64,000 bases of DNA, from NCBI GenBank assembly GCA_910586625.1, contig CAJUIZ010000001.1, forward strand, positions 248,001 to 312,000, written 5' to 3'. A program made the translations under genes and the position numbers. Under the pieces are notes generated by a model. It was not told the origin of the DNA, searched no databases, and saw nothing but the letters and a program-made list of their open reading frames with translations. This document shows, one piece after another, positions 54,961 through 64,000 of this stretch. How positions within the stretch are numbered: the stretch's first letter is position 1; every line of letters starts with the position of its first letter. The DNA is from an uncultured Christensenellaceae bacterium (lineage in GTDB: Bacteria; Bacillota; Clostridia; Christensenellales; CAG-314).

Positions 54961-56091
54961 TTACTTTTCTTCCTTTGCAGTCAAAGCCGTTATAAACTCC
55001 GTTTTGAAATCGCCGTCTCTGAGTTCGTAAGAAAAGCTGCCTACGCGGAAACGTACCGTAGTGTATTTGGGCGGTTTCTCGTTGGCGGAGACCGCTTGAC
55101 CCACGTCCACGTTTTTGGCGGTAAGATCGGGAAGATTGAGCTGGTACATAAACGGCGCGCCGTTAACACTGACCGCCACGGCGTTAAGCGTTACATACGC
55201 ATTATTTCCGCCGTTGACAAGCACTACGTTCGCTTCGCGGTTCAAGGCAAAATTTGCGGTTGCAAGCGTGTTGTAGTACGGGTCGTACACCGCTTGAGAC
55301 GGATTGTCGTTGAAATCCTGCGCGGTTTTACCGAGACTGCGCACATACAGCAGCATTTGGTTGGCGTCCAAGCAGTAGCCGCCCTTGCGCACGCCCAACG
55401 AGTTTTCCTTGACATCGTCCGTACCGTCGGCTTTTTTCCACGTAACTTTTGCAATGCGGTTGTCGAAATCGTAAACGGTGGAAATATCGTAATTGGATAA
55501 GCCCTGATGATTTTTACCTATATAATAACCGTCGGTTTTGTTATACGAACTTATCGGCTTTTGCGTTTGGTCGTTGACAAACTTTACGCCCGTTTCCGTT
55601 ACAGACTTGAAAACCGTGTACCCGTCCGTTTTGTCGAACATACCTTCCGTTTCCGCCGCAGGAGCGACTGCGTCCTTCAAAACGGTAAGAATGTCGGCAT
55701 TAAGCTTGGTCAGATCTTCCGTCTTGTACTGCGCGTACAGCGTTTGTTTAGTGGTCAGCTCGCGCTCGGTGGAAACTGCCGTTTTGTCTATTGTCATTTC
55801 GAAAGTACCCTTGGCACCTACGGGACGTAATTGATCGGAAGTCGCGAATACGCTGCCTTCCGTAGCAGACATAAGCGAATCCTTATAATAAGTTTTGTTA
55901 TTGTCCGAATAGGTATTGAAAAACGTTTTGGCGTTTTCCGACGTATTGAAGTCGGCAAGCTCTATATCGAAAATAAATTCTTCCTTATCGTTCCAGCGAA
56001 TGCTGACAGACGTAACGGCATTGTTACACGCCGTCAATATCAACGCCAATAGCAAAATCAAACCAAGTAAAAAAGCTGCTCTTTTTTTCAT
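54961..56091 (-). CDS. Uncharacterised lipoprotein
   Basis: 376 residues. Lipobox ILTAC after a long hydrophobic signal (AAFLLGLILLLALILTAC). The mature part is beta-rich and hydrophilic: SIRWNDKEEFIFDIELADF, FATSDQLRPVGAKGTFEMTI, DGYTVFKSVTETGVKFV, VRKGGYCLDANQMLLYVRSL, FMYQLNLPDLTAKNVDVG and VRFRVGSFSYELRDGDF. No enzyme motif is visible. The start is supported by GGAG seven bases upstream. It is expressed alone, between the small accessory genes and ftsH. Function unknown; a cell-envelope lipoprotein. Confidence 0.8.
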   Translation of the reverse strand: MKKRAAFLLGLILLLALILTACNNAVTSVSIRWNDKEEFIFDIELADFNTSENAKTFFNTYSDNNKTYYKDSLMSATEGSVFATSDQLRPVGAKGTFEMTIDKTAVSTERELTTKQTLYAQYKTEDLTKLNADILTVLKDAVAPAAETEGMFDKTDGYTVFKSVTETGVKFVNDQTQKPISSYNKTDGYYIGKNHQGLSNYDISTVYDFDNRIAKVTWKKADGTDDVKENSLGVRKGGYCLDANQMLLYVRSLGKTAQDFNDNPSQAVYDPYYNTLATANFALNREANVVLVNGGNNAYVTLNAVAVSVNGAPFMYQLNLPDLTAKNVDVGQAVSANEKPPKYTTVRFRVGSFSYELRDGDFKTEFITALTAKEEK

Positions 56092-56291
56092 AACTTTCTC
56101 CAATCGAACGGAATAAACCGTTAATGACAATTATATGTACCGACTCGAAGCCGTAGATTTCTTCATCACGAAAAAAACACGCTTTATATCGGCGAAATAT
56201 ATTGTATCATACTTTTACGAAAGTGCCAACGAAAAAACGGAATTTACGGCAATGCTGAATGATAGTTGAAGCGTTTGCGCCTATTTTCGAC

Positions 56292-56330
56292 AAAAAACCG
56301 CCGAGCGTAAGGCTACGCCAAGCGGTTTAT
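56292..56330 (-). terminator. Terminator after ftsH
   Basis: Minus-strand hairpin with arms AAACCGC and GCGGTTT plus an inner GGCGT/ACGCT helix, followed by T-rich sequence. Confidence 0.75.
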
Positions 56331-56343
56331 TACTGCTAATTTT

Positions 56344-58326
56344 TTATTTTTGCTTCTCGTCGGTTTTTGTTTCCGATTCGTCCGCAGGCTGTTCGTCCGC
56401 GCTATTTGCAGGCGATTCGGCGGGCGGCGTCGGCTGTTCTGAATTTTTACCTGCCGCGCGGTTGGATTCCGCTTCTTTGGCTTCCATATATTTTACGACT
56501 TCTTCCACCGACTTACCTTGCATAAGCATATCCACTTCTTCGGTGTGAATGGTTTCCTTTTCAATAAGGATACGAGCCATATTGTGAAGAATTTCCATTT
56601 TGCTTGTAAGAATTTCCGTTGCGCGCTTGTGACAGCCGTCTACAATCGCGCGTACTTCTTCGTCGATTACGCCGGCGATTTCTTCGGAGTACGCCTTTTC
56701 CTGCTGATAGCTTCGACCTACGAACACTTCGCCGTCGCTGCCGTAAAATATAGGTCCTACGCGTTCGCTCATACCCCACTCGGTAACCATCTTGTGAGCG
56801 GTTTGAGTTAACGACTTGATATCTCCCATTGCTCCGAACGTAACGTTTTTAATAATAAGCTCTTCCGCTACGCGTCCGCCCAACGTCATGGTAATTTCGT
56901 CCAGCAGCTGCTGTTTGGATTGGAATTGATTGTCGTTTTCGGGACGGGTCATAGTATACCCTTCCGCACGTCCGCGCGGAATTATGGTCACTTCGTGTAC
57001 GGGATCGCAATATTTGAGACTGCACGCAAGAATTGCGTGACCCGATTCGTGATAAGCCGTAATGCGCTTGTCCGGTTCCGTTACCAAACGAGACTTCTTG
57101 GACGGACCCATTACAACCTTGTTGATACCTTCGTTGACGTCCGCCATTGTTATAAGACGTCTGCCTTCGCGAACGGCAAGTATCGCCGCTTCATTAAGCA
57201 GATTTTCCAAATCCGCGCCGGTGAATCCCGCGGTAATACGCGCAACGGTACGGAAGTTTACGTCCGGACCGATAGGCTTTTTGCGGGCGTGAACCTTGAG
57301 TATTGCTTCTCTGCCGCGAACGTCGGGACGGTTAACGTAAACCTGTCTGTCGAAACGTCCCGGGCGCATAAGCGCGGGGTCAAGAATATCCGAGCGGTTG
57401 GTCGCCGCCATTACGATAATGTTGGTGCTGGTTTCGAAGCCGTCCATTTCTACCAACAATTGGTTAAGCGTTTGCTCTCGTTCATCGTGTCCGCCGCCCA
57501 AGCCTGCTCCGCGCTGACGGCCTACGGCGTCGATTTCGTCGATAAAAATAATACACGGCATATTCTTCTTGGCTTGGTCGAACAGGTCCCTGACACGGCT
57601 TGCGCCGACGCCTACGAACATTTCTACGAAGTCGGAACCGCTCATCGAAAAGAACGGCACTCCCGCTTCGCCCGCAACCGCCTTGGCAAACAAGGTTTTA
57701 CCTGTTCCCGGGGGCCCCACAAGCAATACCCCCTTGGGGATACGCGCGCCCATGTCTGAAAACTTTTTGGGGTCTTTAAGAAAATCTATAATTTCCTGTA
57801 ATTCTTCTTTTTCTTCTTCCGCGCCCGCAACGTCGGAGAAACGCACCTTTATATTTTGTACGGATCTCGCGCGGGAACGTCCGAAGTCCATATTCTGATT
57901 GTTTTGCTTGGCAATCTGACGGAACATCAGCACGCCCATGAGAATGAGCAGCCCTATCCACAATACCGGCACGATATAATCCGTCCAGCTCGAAGCATTG
58001 GGGTCTGCAACTACATAGTTTGTGTCCTTGTGGAGTATCAACTCGGCGTTAGCCTTACCTTCATCGATTGCTTTGCGAACGTTTTGGTCGAAAGCCACTC
58101 GGTCTACTACGGTAAATACGTATTGTTTGCCCGTCGCGTCTACGCAGTTTACTCTGTATATATTGAGAGTAATTCTTGTGTAGCTGCCTATATTCTCCCA
58201 AAATGTAGGTTCGCTGATTTTAGTGGCGGAATTTCCCAATACCTGCCACACTATTAAAAATACCGCGACGAGCAGCAAAACCGCTACGACCGAGTATATA
58301 ATTCCCCTGCGTTTTTGTTGATTCAA
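56344..58326 (-). CDS. ftsH: ATP-dependent zinc metalloprotease FtsH
   Basis: 660 residues. Two membrane helices (IYSVVAVLLLVAVFLIVW; IVPVLWIGLLILMGVLMF) flank a short external domain. AAA+ module: Walker A GPPGTGKTLFAKAVAGEAG, pore FVEMFVGVGA, Walker B IIFIDEIDAVGR, SRH MAATNRSDILDPALMRPGRFDR. Protease with HESGH (HExxH). It degrades membrane and soluble proteins. The C-terminal tail is long and acidic (PPAESPANSADEQPADESE). Start is a TTG at 58326 with AGGAG six bases upstream; the ATG further upstream has no ribosome site. Confidence 0.95.
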   Translation of the reverse strand: MNQQKRRGIIYSVVAVLLLVAVFLIVWQVLGNSATKISEPTFWENIGSYTRITLNIYRVNCVDATGKQYVFTVVDRVAFDQNVRKAIDEGKANAELILHKDTNYVVADPNASSWTDYIVPVLWIGLLILMGVLMFRQIAKQNNQNMDFGRSRARSVQNIKVRFSDVAGAEEEKEELQEIIDFLKDPKKFSDMGARIPKGVLLVGPPGTGKTLFAKAVAGEAGVPFFSMSGSDFVEMFVGVGASRVRDLFDQAKKNMPCIIFIDEIDAVGRQRGAGLGGGHDEREQTLNQLLVEMDGFETSTNIIVMAATNRSDILDPALMRPGRFDRQVYVNRPDVRGREAILKVHARKKPIGPDVNFRTVARITAGFTGADLENLLNEAAILAVREGRRLITMADVNEGINKVVMGPSKKSRLVTEPDKRITAYHESGHAILACSLKYCDPVHEVTIIPRGRAEGYTMTRPENDNQFQSKQQLLDEITMTLGGRVAEELIIKNVTFGAMGDIKSLTQTAHKMVTEWGMSERVGPIFYGSDGEVFVGRSYQQEKAYSEEIAGVIDEEVRAIVDGCHKRATEILTSKMEILHNMARILIEKETIHTEEVDMLMQGKSVEEVVKYMEAKEAESNRAAGKNSEQPTPPAESPANSADEQPADESETKTDEKQK

Positions 58327-58481
58327 TTCTTTTCTCCTTTCGATGCGCAGTAAAAGCATGGCGCAACGCGTTTAACAGTAATTCTTTTGTATTGATTAAG
58401 GCTGCGACTAAGCGCGCCAACCTAAAACGTGAAAACGTTATTGCCGCGAAAATACATAATTCCGCAATAATATGTTACTAT

Positions 58482-58511
58482 ATTGTACCACACAAATCGG
58501 GCTTATGTCAA
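58482..58511 (-). promoter_or_regulatory. ftsH promoter
   Basis: TTGACA, 18-base spacer, TACAAT on the minus strand. It leaves a leader of about 150 bases. Nothing else was recognised between 58512 and 58765. Confidence 0.7.
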
Positions 58512-58765
58512 ATTAGTGGACTTACAAAACCGTCGTGGCATAAGCGTAATATTATGTCGTAAATGCGCGATAGTCGTCGGTTTTGTCATTTATCGCCGCG
58601 ACGAGACTATTTCTCGCGCTTTGCGCGTTAGCGCGGCATAACGCTTAGTATTGGCGTTTCATAGAAACATTATTAGTTTTATAACCATAATATACGCTTT
58701 CGCTTTAAGATTGCTTAAAAAATCGCTTAATCGGCGCAATAAAAACTTATATCTTCTTATTACGT

Positions 58766-59290
58766 CTAACTTATCGCCGCACCTTCGTCTGCTTGAATGA
58801 TAGCGTCGGCAATAAATTGAGCGACTGCGGAAACGAGCCTGTCCTTGGACGAATTTAGCGTATAGAAATCGCTCATTCCGCGCTCCGCCACTATGCCGAC
58901 TATGCCTATATCCCCCACGGACGGCAGGTTTTTGTTTGTGGCAGCCCCCGGGACTATTCCGCCGAGAGACAGCTGCACACTTCCCAATTGCTCCGTCGAC
59001 CCTACGCCTGCGTCTATTACCACGATTTGATTGTCGGGATGCATCGCTTTTATAAAATTATAGCTGTTCAGCAGGTTTTCCGCCGTGATGTTGCGGTCGT
59101 TCATTCCGTAAACGAACAGCGGCTTGGTCATACGTTCGTTTAGCAGCGAGCCAACGCGCGGACCGAGACTGTCGGAAAACACTTTTTCCGTGCCGATACA
59201 CATATATACCGGCGAATCGGCAATCATTTTTTTCATTTCGGAAGACAATACGTTTTTATTCTTTTCATTGTAAATGCTTACTTCTACCAT
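58766..59290 (-). CDS. yyaC: YyaC-type (DUF1256) protease-like protein
   Basis: 174 residues. YyaC/GPR-fold: CIGTEKVFSDSLGPRVGSLL, FVYGMNDRNITAENL, QIVVIDAGVGSTEQLGSVQLSLGGIVPGAA and PSVGDIGIVGIVAERG. In Bacillus it is a sporulation-associated protein encoded beside soj-spo0J, and it is also kept in non-spore-formers. Here it lies near parAB, conserving that neighbourhood. ATG at 59290, with AGGAG 12 bases upstream. It suggests descent from a spore-forming Firmicute but does not prove sporulation. Confidence 0.9.
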   Translation of the reverse strand: MVEVSIYNEKNKNVLSSEMKKMIADSPVYMCIGTEKVFSDSLGPRVGSLLNERMTKPLFVYGMNDRNITAENLLNSYNFIKAMHPDNQIVVIDAGVGSTEQLGSVQLSLGGIVPGAATNKNLPSVGDIGIVGIVAERGMSDFYTLNSSKDRLVSAVAQFIADAIIQADEGAAIS

Positions 59291-59683
59291 TGCAAACACC
59301 TTCTCCTTGTTTTTTTATAGTGTTTACAATACGCGTTAAGCATTATCGTACGGCAATTGCATTTTTTGTTCTATTGCGTCGAATTAGGACGAATCGGTCA
59401 GCCTTACGATGCAAACCGCAAAACGCGGCGCATTGGCGGCCTTTTTGCAAACTGCGCGAACCAAGCGAATAGACATTGCTATGCTTGCGACATTTTCTCG
59501 CGACAAAATATTTCTATTTTTTTCAATTTTTTTATAAATTTGCCGCCAAGTTGTAAAATACTTTATTTTTGGCAATATTTATGTTATTATATATCAATAA
59601 AACAACAATGTTCATACTGCAAGCTGCGCTTCGGTATAGACGAGTGACGGCTCGCCGACATATAATAATATTGACGGCAAGCA

Positions 59684-59707
59684 AATAATGAACGCACGTT
59701 CATTATT
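59684..59707. promoter_or_regulatory. 24-bp palindrome before cvpA (GAAC-N4-GTTC)
   Basis: Perfect arms AATAATGAACG / CGTTCATTATT around CA, 12 bases before the GGGGAGG ribosome site. The core GAAC-GCAC-GTTC resembles the Firmicutes LexA box (CGAAC-N4-GTTCG) but lacks its outer C/G. A TATAAT lies upstream at 59661. The rest of 59291-59683 has no gene. Confidence 0.45.
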
Positions 59708-59732
59708 ATATCAAAAGGGGAGGTGACGTTCA

Positions 59733-60461
59733 TTGGCGCTATATGTTGATATAGGCATAGGAGTAATTGCTCTTATTGCGTTAATAGTAGGAATTGTCAA
59801 GGGTTTTTCCAAACAATTCACAAAAGGGCTGTGCGGATTTATCGCCTTTGTCGGATCCATAGGACTTACTATCCTACTTATGCCGTTTATACAAAAAGCA
59901 GGCGCATTTAAGAGCTTTGCCGATGCCGCGACAAAATGGTTTGCCCAAGATTACTTTACCGTTACAATTACAAGCACAGAAGAGTTAAACCAAACGCTAT
60001 CTCAAGGTTTTTTGCGTATATTAGCAGGCTTATCTGACAGAATCTACGGCGTTATGCAAGCGAATGAGATGACGACGTTGGGAATGTATTTCGGAGATTT
60101 GGTTGCGCGATTGATTGTAGGATTTATTCTTTGGATAATATTACTGCTTTTAATCAAGCTGATATTCCTTGGAATTCGCAAACTGTTGGGGAAATTGGCG
60201 AAGCTGCCGGTACTGCATACATTAGACAAAATATTCGGCGGTTTATGGTCGGTAGGAATAACGTACTTAATTGCCGTATGCTTATTGCTCACCGTAATAG
60301 AAATTGCCATTCTCAAATTATTGCCCGATTTTCAACCTACGTTGGCGCAATTAGCACAGGATTCGCACATATTCAAGTTTCTGCACAACACCAATGTAAT
60401 AGGCGCATATTTAGCCGATCTGTTCGGCGTAGACTTGGTAATGACTGCACCTGCGGTATAA
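59733..60461 (+). CDS. CvpA family membrane protein
   Basis: 242 residues, four predicted membrane helices (IGIGVIALIALIVGIVKGF at the start; GLCGFIAFVGSIGLTILLMPF; GFILWIILLLLIKLIFLGIR; WSVGITYLIAVCLLLTVIEIAIL). The first helix followed by G-I-V-K-G-F is the CvpA hallmark. Linked to colicin V export in E. coli and to envelope functions elsewhere; its role here is unknown. The start is TTG at 59733 with GGGGAGG eight bases before. Convergent with parB across a gene-free region. Confidence 0.85.
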   Translation: MALYVDIGIGVIALIALIVGIVKGFSKQFTKGLCGFIAFVGSIGLTILLMPFIQKAGAFKSFADAATKWFAQDYFTVTITSTEELNQTLSQGFLRILAGLSDRIYGVMQANEMTTLGMYFGDLVARLIVGFILWIILLLLIKLIFLGIRKLLGKLAKLPVLHTLDKIFGGLWSVGITYLIAVCLLLTVIEIAILKLLPDFQPTLAQLAQDSHIFKFLHNTNVIGAYLADLFGVDLVMTAPAV

Positions 60462-60478
60462 TTTTAATAAAGATACGC

Positions 60479-60512
60479 AAATGTTTCCGTTAAAATAACG
60501 GGAACATTTTTA
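60479..60512 (+). terminator. Terminator after cvpA
   Basis: Hairpin AAATGTTTCCGTTA / TAACGGGAACATTT followed by T-run. Confidence 0.85.
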
Positions 60513-60668
60513 TGTCAAATTATGATTATAGAGTTATTTTTCGAAGAATTAATTGACTAAAACGGGTTGATTTTTATATAAAAAGTGTTAAAATGCCTAT
60601 TTTTAAGCCCAATTCTGCAATAATTTAGCCCAAATGGACGTATATTTCCGCACAAACATTAATTGTTT

Positions 60669-60684
60669 TGTTCCACGTGAAACA
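60669..60684. promoter_or_regulatory. parS site 1
   Basis: TGTTCCACGTGAAACA, one mismatch from the bacterial parS consensus TGTTTCACGTGAAACA; the ParB-binding centromere. Confidence 0.9.
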
Positions 60685-60713
60685 TAAAAATCGACAACAC
60701 CGAACATTTAGAT

Positions 60714-60729
60714 TGTTTCACGTGAAACG
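60714..60729. promoter_or_regulatory. parS site 2
   Basis: TGTTTCACGTGAAACG, one mismatch from the parS consensus, 45 bases after site 1. Confidence 0.9.
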
Positions 60730-61566
60730 CAAACAACCACAAAGAAAGCTCGATACCACATTAAAACTACCGCAAAAGTATTCCAACTTAATAATACTTG
60801 ATAGCTCCACGCGAAACAATAGGGCAAAATAGCAAAAAGATGAGATATGCGAGCAACCAAAGCTTACACTTACACGCCCAAAAGCGGAAAGCGAAATATG
60901 ATGTAAAAGTCCATTAGCACAATCAATTAATTAAATATGCCGTAGGGCATAAACACAAACAACAAAAATAACGCGATTTTTGTTATGGTGCGGCGCAGAC
61001 TGGGTTTAATTTAGACTCTAACAAATTATACTTACTTTATTTGTTTCCAAAAGAATAGTATCTTGAAATCAAAAGCAATTCCGGGATTTCCTTTACTTGC
61101 CGCAATCGCAAAATACGTTAATCCAATGTGCTAACATAGCGTATACATAGCCCCATAACGTTTCGGAACTCGTTATTTTTAATACAGCCCCCTGACTTAA
61201 ACATCTTTTATATTTAATGCCCGAGTTGCATTACCCAAAGCAGAGCTTTATAGTCTTTTAGCAACTTATTTATCAAAGCCTATACCTTAACTCTCACTTA
61301 ATAAGTGAACATATTTTCATTATTATGCCTTGCTTCAATAATGAAATTTCTTTATTGATATTTCCGTTTTTGGCTCAGAATGGGGATAAAAATGTCCGCA
61401 AATTTTTGAGAGAAGCATAAATTATTCTGGTAAAACGGCCATATCAACCAAGTTTTATAACAAAAATATTCGGAATTTTATTTATAAAAAGCATATAGAC
61501 TTTGGCTTTGCGCGTAAAAAAAATTACTATTACACCAAACAAATCCGTGACTGCTTCGATTTGAAA

Positions 61567-61600
61567 ATAAAAATAGCGGCGGAATTTATTTTCCGCCGCC
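61567..61600 (-). terminator. Terminator after parAB
   Basis: Minus-strand hairpin GGCGGCGGAA / TTCCGCCGC followed by TATTTTTATTTT. Confidence 0.8.
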
Positions 61601-61643
61601 AAGCTCACATACATCAATCGGACAAAATGCGTCAAAACACATT

Positions 61644-62573
61644 TCATTCTTCTTCCTTCAAAAATCGATCGCTCATCCAATGTTCTACCATAGCGGATAT
61701 GCGATCCAAATCATCCGAAGTAAAGTAATCGATATAAATTCTACCCTTGCTGCCGTTGCCGAGCGCCGAGACTTTGGTAGCAAATGCGCGCTGCATATTT
61801 CCCACTAAGCTTATAAGCTCTTTGCTCTCTTGCATTGCGGGTTTTTGTTTTTCGGGTTTGGGGTTAAGGAAGTCGCGAACCATTTTTTCCATTTCACGAA
61901 CGGTAAGCTGGTTATCGCAGCCCTTCAACGCCAACTTGTATTGTTGATCGCGCGGAATTACCACCAAAGTACGCGCGTGCCCCGCAGAGAGCCTACCCTG
62001 CTCAATCAGCGCAACTACGTCGTCGCTCAATGTCAATAACCGCAAAGTGTTGGCGATTGCCGAACGGCTTTTACCTATACGGTCGGCGGCAACCTCCTGA
62101 GTCATATTAAACTCCGTCATAAGCGTACGGATAGCGCGCGCAGCTTCTATAGGAGACAAATCTTCGCGCTGCAAATTTTCTATTAAGCTTATCTCTTTTA
62201 TTTGCTGCGGAGTATAATTACGAATAATAGCGGGGATTTCCGTCTTGCCCGCCATTTTGCTCGCGCGGAAACGACGTTCGCCGGCAATAATCATATAACG
62301 CTTGCCGATAGGCGTCAATACAATAGGTTGAATTACGCCGTGAATCTTGATACTTTCCGCCAATTCTGCCAAAGCAGCTTCGTCGAAGTTCTTACGCGGC
62401 TGCTCGTAGTTAGGATCGATATCCAAAAGTGAAATTTTAACAACGTTATCCGCGTTGGCAACAGACGGCGCCGAGATTTCGGTATTTTCCGAAGCCGTCG
62501 GTTGAGTCAAATCGTCTATGTCGTTTAATCCCATCAAAGAAGCAAAGCCTCTTCCTAATCCTTTGTTAGCCAT
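61644..62573 (-). CDS. parB: Chromosome-partitioning protein ParB/Spo0J
   Basis: 309 residues. Starts MANKGLGRGFASLMG, the Ala-rich ParA-binding tail. The N-terminal domain has QPRKNFDEAALAELAESIKIHGVIQPI and the CTP-binding GERRFRASK box (AGERRFRASKMAG). HTH domain with MTQEVAADRIGKSRSAIANTLRLL. A linker (LNPKPEKQKPAMQ) leads to the dimerisation domain (GKGRIYIDYF-like GSKGRIYIDYFTSDDLDRI). It clamps on DNA at parS, loads condensin and organises the origin. Its start overlaps parA by eight bases, so the pair is co-translated. Confidence 0.96.
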   Translation of the reverse strand: MANKGLGRGFASLMGLNDIDDLTQPTASENTEISAPSVANADNVVKISLLDIDPNYEQPRKNFDEAALAELAESIKIHGVIQPIVLTPIGKRYMIIAGERRFRASKMAGKTEIPAIIRNYTPQQIKEISLIENLQREDLSPIEAARAIRTLMTEFNMTQEVAADRIGKSRSAIANTLRLLTLSDDVVALIEQGRLSAGHARTLVVIPRDQQYKLALKGCDNQLTVREMEKMVRDFLNPKPEKQKPAMQESKELISLVGNMQRAFATKVSALGNGSKGRIYIDYFTSDDLDRISAMVEHWMSDRFLKEEE

Positions 62574-63342
62574 TTATTTGTTCCTCTCTCTCCAAAAATT
62601 GTCGAGCAAGCGTCTGATACGCCAATGCGCCGTTAGAATGAGGCGCGTGCAACACTACGGGAACGCCGAAGCTTGGAGATTCCACAAGCCTGATATTGCG
62701 CGGAACCGGTACGGTGTAAATCTTATCTCCGAAATATTTGTAAATTTCTTCCGTAACCTGCTTGGACATTGTAGTGCGCGAATCGTACATAGTAAGTATA
62801 ACGCCGTTGATATAAATATCGGGATTGAGACGCTGTTTTACTATGCGTATGGTATTCATCAATTGGCTCAAACCTTCAAGCGCAAAAAACTCGCTTTGAA
62901 TAGGAATGATTACCGCATCACTGGCGACCAATGCGTTAAGCGTAATAAGCCCGAGACTGGGCGGACAGTCTATAAATATGTAATCATACTGATTGCGTAT
63001 GGAAGATATAACTCTCTTCAACACGCTTTCTCTGGAAGGCACCGAAACCAAGTCAACTTCTGCCGCAGCAAGGTCTATATTACTCGGAATAATCGACAGG
63101 TTTTCTATCGCAGTAGCGGCAATAACTTGACTTGCCAAGCAGTTCTGCATCAGCATATCATAGCAATTATTTTCCAATTGATTCTTTTCAATGCCGAAGC
63201 CGCTGGTGGCATTGCCCTGCGGATCGAAATCGATAAGCAACGTTTTTTTGCCTAAACGGGCTACGTACGTTGCCAGGTTAATCGCAGTGGTGGTTTTGCC
63301 CACACCGCCTTTTTGGTTTGAAAAAGCAAATACTTTTCCCAT
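62566..63342 (-). CDS. parA: Chromosome-partitioning ATPase ParA/Soj
   Basis: 258 residues from the ATG at 63342, with GGAGAAAACG before it. Deviant Walker A KGGVGKTT (about 11-18), Walker A' LLIDFDPQGNATSGFG, Walker B YIFIDCPPSLGLIT, and NGVILTMYDSRTTMSKQV. The short form lacks an N-terminal HTH, as in Soj. ATP-driven DNA-binding dimers move ParB-parS complexes and regulate DnaA. First gene of the parAB operon. Confidence 0.96.
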   Translation of the reverse strand: MGKVFAFSNQKGGVGKTTTAINLATYVARLGKKTLLIDFDPQGNATSGFGIEKNQLENNCYDMLMQNCLASQVIAATAIENLSIIPSNIDLAAAEVDLVSVPSRESVLKRVISSIRNQYDYIFIDCPPSLGLITLNALVASDAVIIPIQSEFFALEGLSQLMNTIRIVKQRLNPDIYINGVILTMYDSRTTMSKQVTEEIYKYFGDKIYTVPVPRNIRLVESPSFGVPVVLHAPHSNGALAYQTLARQFLEREEQING

Positions 63343-63373
63343 CGTTTTCTCCAAGAAATTATTATACAAATAT

Positions 63374-63402
63374 ATGATAACATAAATCGCGAACTTTTTC
63401 AA
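63374..63402 (-). promoter_or_regulatory. parAB promoter
   Basis: TTGAAA, 17-base spacer, TATCAT on the minus strand, 31 bases before the parA ATG. Confidence 0.65.
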
Positions 63403-64000
63403 CAATAAATGTCACTTTATACTAAAATTATAATAATTTACATCTGTACTGCAAACCGTAAAAATTGAAACTACAAACTGTTTTTCTGCCGACTGACGAC
63501 AGAATGCCGACGTTTCGATGCACAAAAACCCAACCCAAAATATTATTCGCTTCAATACAAAGTGATGTAAGCGCAATAGCGACATTACAATAAACGGCGT
63601 TAAATATACAATAATATGTACTTTAATCGGTTTACTTATACTATTACAGACATACAGCTCTGCAAAATCGTTATTGCATTGCATTATTAAACATTGTGTT
63701 TTAAGAATATTATCCGATAAATAGGCGCAACAATCAAACGCTAAAAAGCGGCGTCAACGCGCTATTTTACGCGTAATATTTTGATAAAATTTAGACAAGA
63801 AACGGCTTGTCGATTTTAATATAAAGTGATAAAATATTCTATATAAAACTTGCTTTCGCACAGCTTGACGCTCACGGTATTTCAAGCGCGGCAGCAACAA
63901 ATACGTGATAAAACAGAGATAAATCCGCACGCATCATAACAAACCAAACCCCATAATACCAACCTACAAGGAAAGCAAAAACAATATGAACAAAACCATA
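63403..64000. other. Intergenic region upstream of parA, no gene seen
   Basis: About 600 bases without a supported ORF. A promoter-like TTGTCG-N17-TAAAAT on the plus strand (about 63808-63836) resembles the one near 60568; no coding frame follows inside the window. In many Firmicutes rsmG/gidB lies here, but it is not present in this window. Confidence 0.5.

Larger units (their letters stand above)
60513..61566. other. Gene-free region beside parB carrying parS
   Basis: About 1.05 kb with no supported ORF on either strand. The small frame at 61444-61680 overlaps the parB terminator and is not gene-like. It carries two good parS sites and one poor match (60803-60818, AGCTCCACGCGAAACA, four mismatches). 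A promoter-like TTGATT-N16-TAAAAT is present on the plus strand near 60568, with no gene after it. I saw no clear DnaA box cluster. Confidence 0.6.

Noticed and set aside
61444..61680. Small ORF after parB
   Set aside because: It spans the parB terminator hairpin and overlaps the parB end. It has no ribosome site and low-complexity composition.
1..64000. CRISPR array or insertion sequences
   Set aside because: No regularly spaced repeats, no cas genes and no transposase were seen on either strand.

Overview
The window is bacterial chromosomal DNA close to a replication origin. It most likely comes from an uncultured gut-type Clostridia (Firmicutes). The reasons are the Soj/Spo0J-type parA-parB pair with parS sites beside yyaC and a CvpA gene, addAB instead of recBCD, strong AGGAGG-type ribosome sites, many lipobox solute-binding proteins, InlB-type repeats and glycan-use genes. 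The lineage is an inference; no rRNA gene is present.

Layout. (1) 0.2-2.9 kb: a Cys-rich 5'-nucleotidase lipoprotein. (2) 3.3-7.0 kb: tRNA-Pro, a HaeIII-type restriction-modification pair whose nuclease is cut short, tRNA-Ser, a ferredoxin and tRNA-Gln. (3) 7.0-13.1 kb: an AT-rich genomic island bounded by tRNA-Gln and a degenerate copy of its 3' end. It has no recognisable integrase. One arm is an operon of a thymidylate-synthase-like protein, a radical SAM/SPASM protein and a uracil-DNA-glycosylase fused to a Panacea domain, followed by a helicase fragment. The other arm has a broken HTH regulator, a palindromic operator, a long structured leader or ncRNA ending in a terminator, a protein of unknown type, a HEPN-like protein and a small NPNN-repeat protein. 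(4) 13.4-26.1 kb: one long sugar-use operon (Ig-like lipoprotein, two binding proteins, GH97, two permeases, an unusual MalK-type ATPase). (5) 26.4-36.1 kb: MBL hydrolase, GH36, flippase-like membrane protein, hybrid histidine kinase, tadA and GH2. (6) 36.2-42.8 kb: a second operon of sugar isomerase, class II aldolase and an Fbp/Afu-type ABC importer. (7) 43.0-52.9 kb: DNA-metabolism genes dut, uvrC, addA and addB. (8) 53-56 kb: three small accessory genes and a lipoprotein. (9) 56.3-64 kb: ftsH, yyaC, cvpA, a 1.1-kb gene-free stretch with parS sites, parB and parA.

How the genes work together. Regions 4-6 form a carbohydrate foraging set: surface or secreted glycosidases (GH97), cytoplasmic glycosidases (GH36, GH2), two ABC importers and sugar catabolism. 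Both importer operons start from near-identical promoters carrying a G8 or G10 tract between the -35 and -10, which suggests coordinated phase variation. Both importer ATPases carry a related, roughly 120-residue insertion before the ABC signature.

The strongest candidate for an undescribed system is the thymidylate-synthase-like / radical SAM / UDG-Panacea operon in the tRNA-Gln island. The attenuated or ncRNA-led HEPN module on the other arm is the second.
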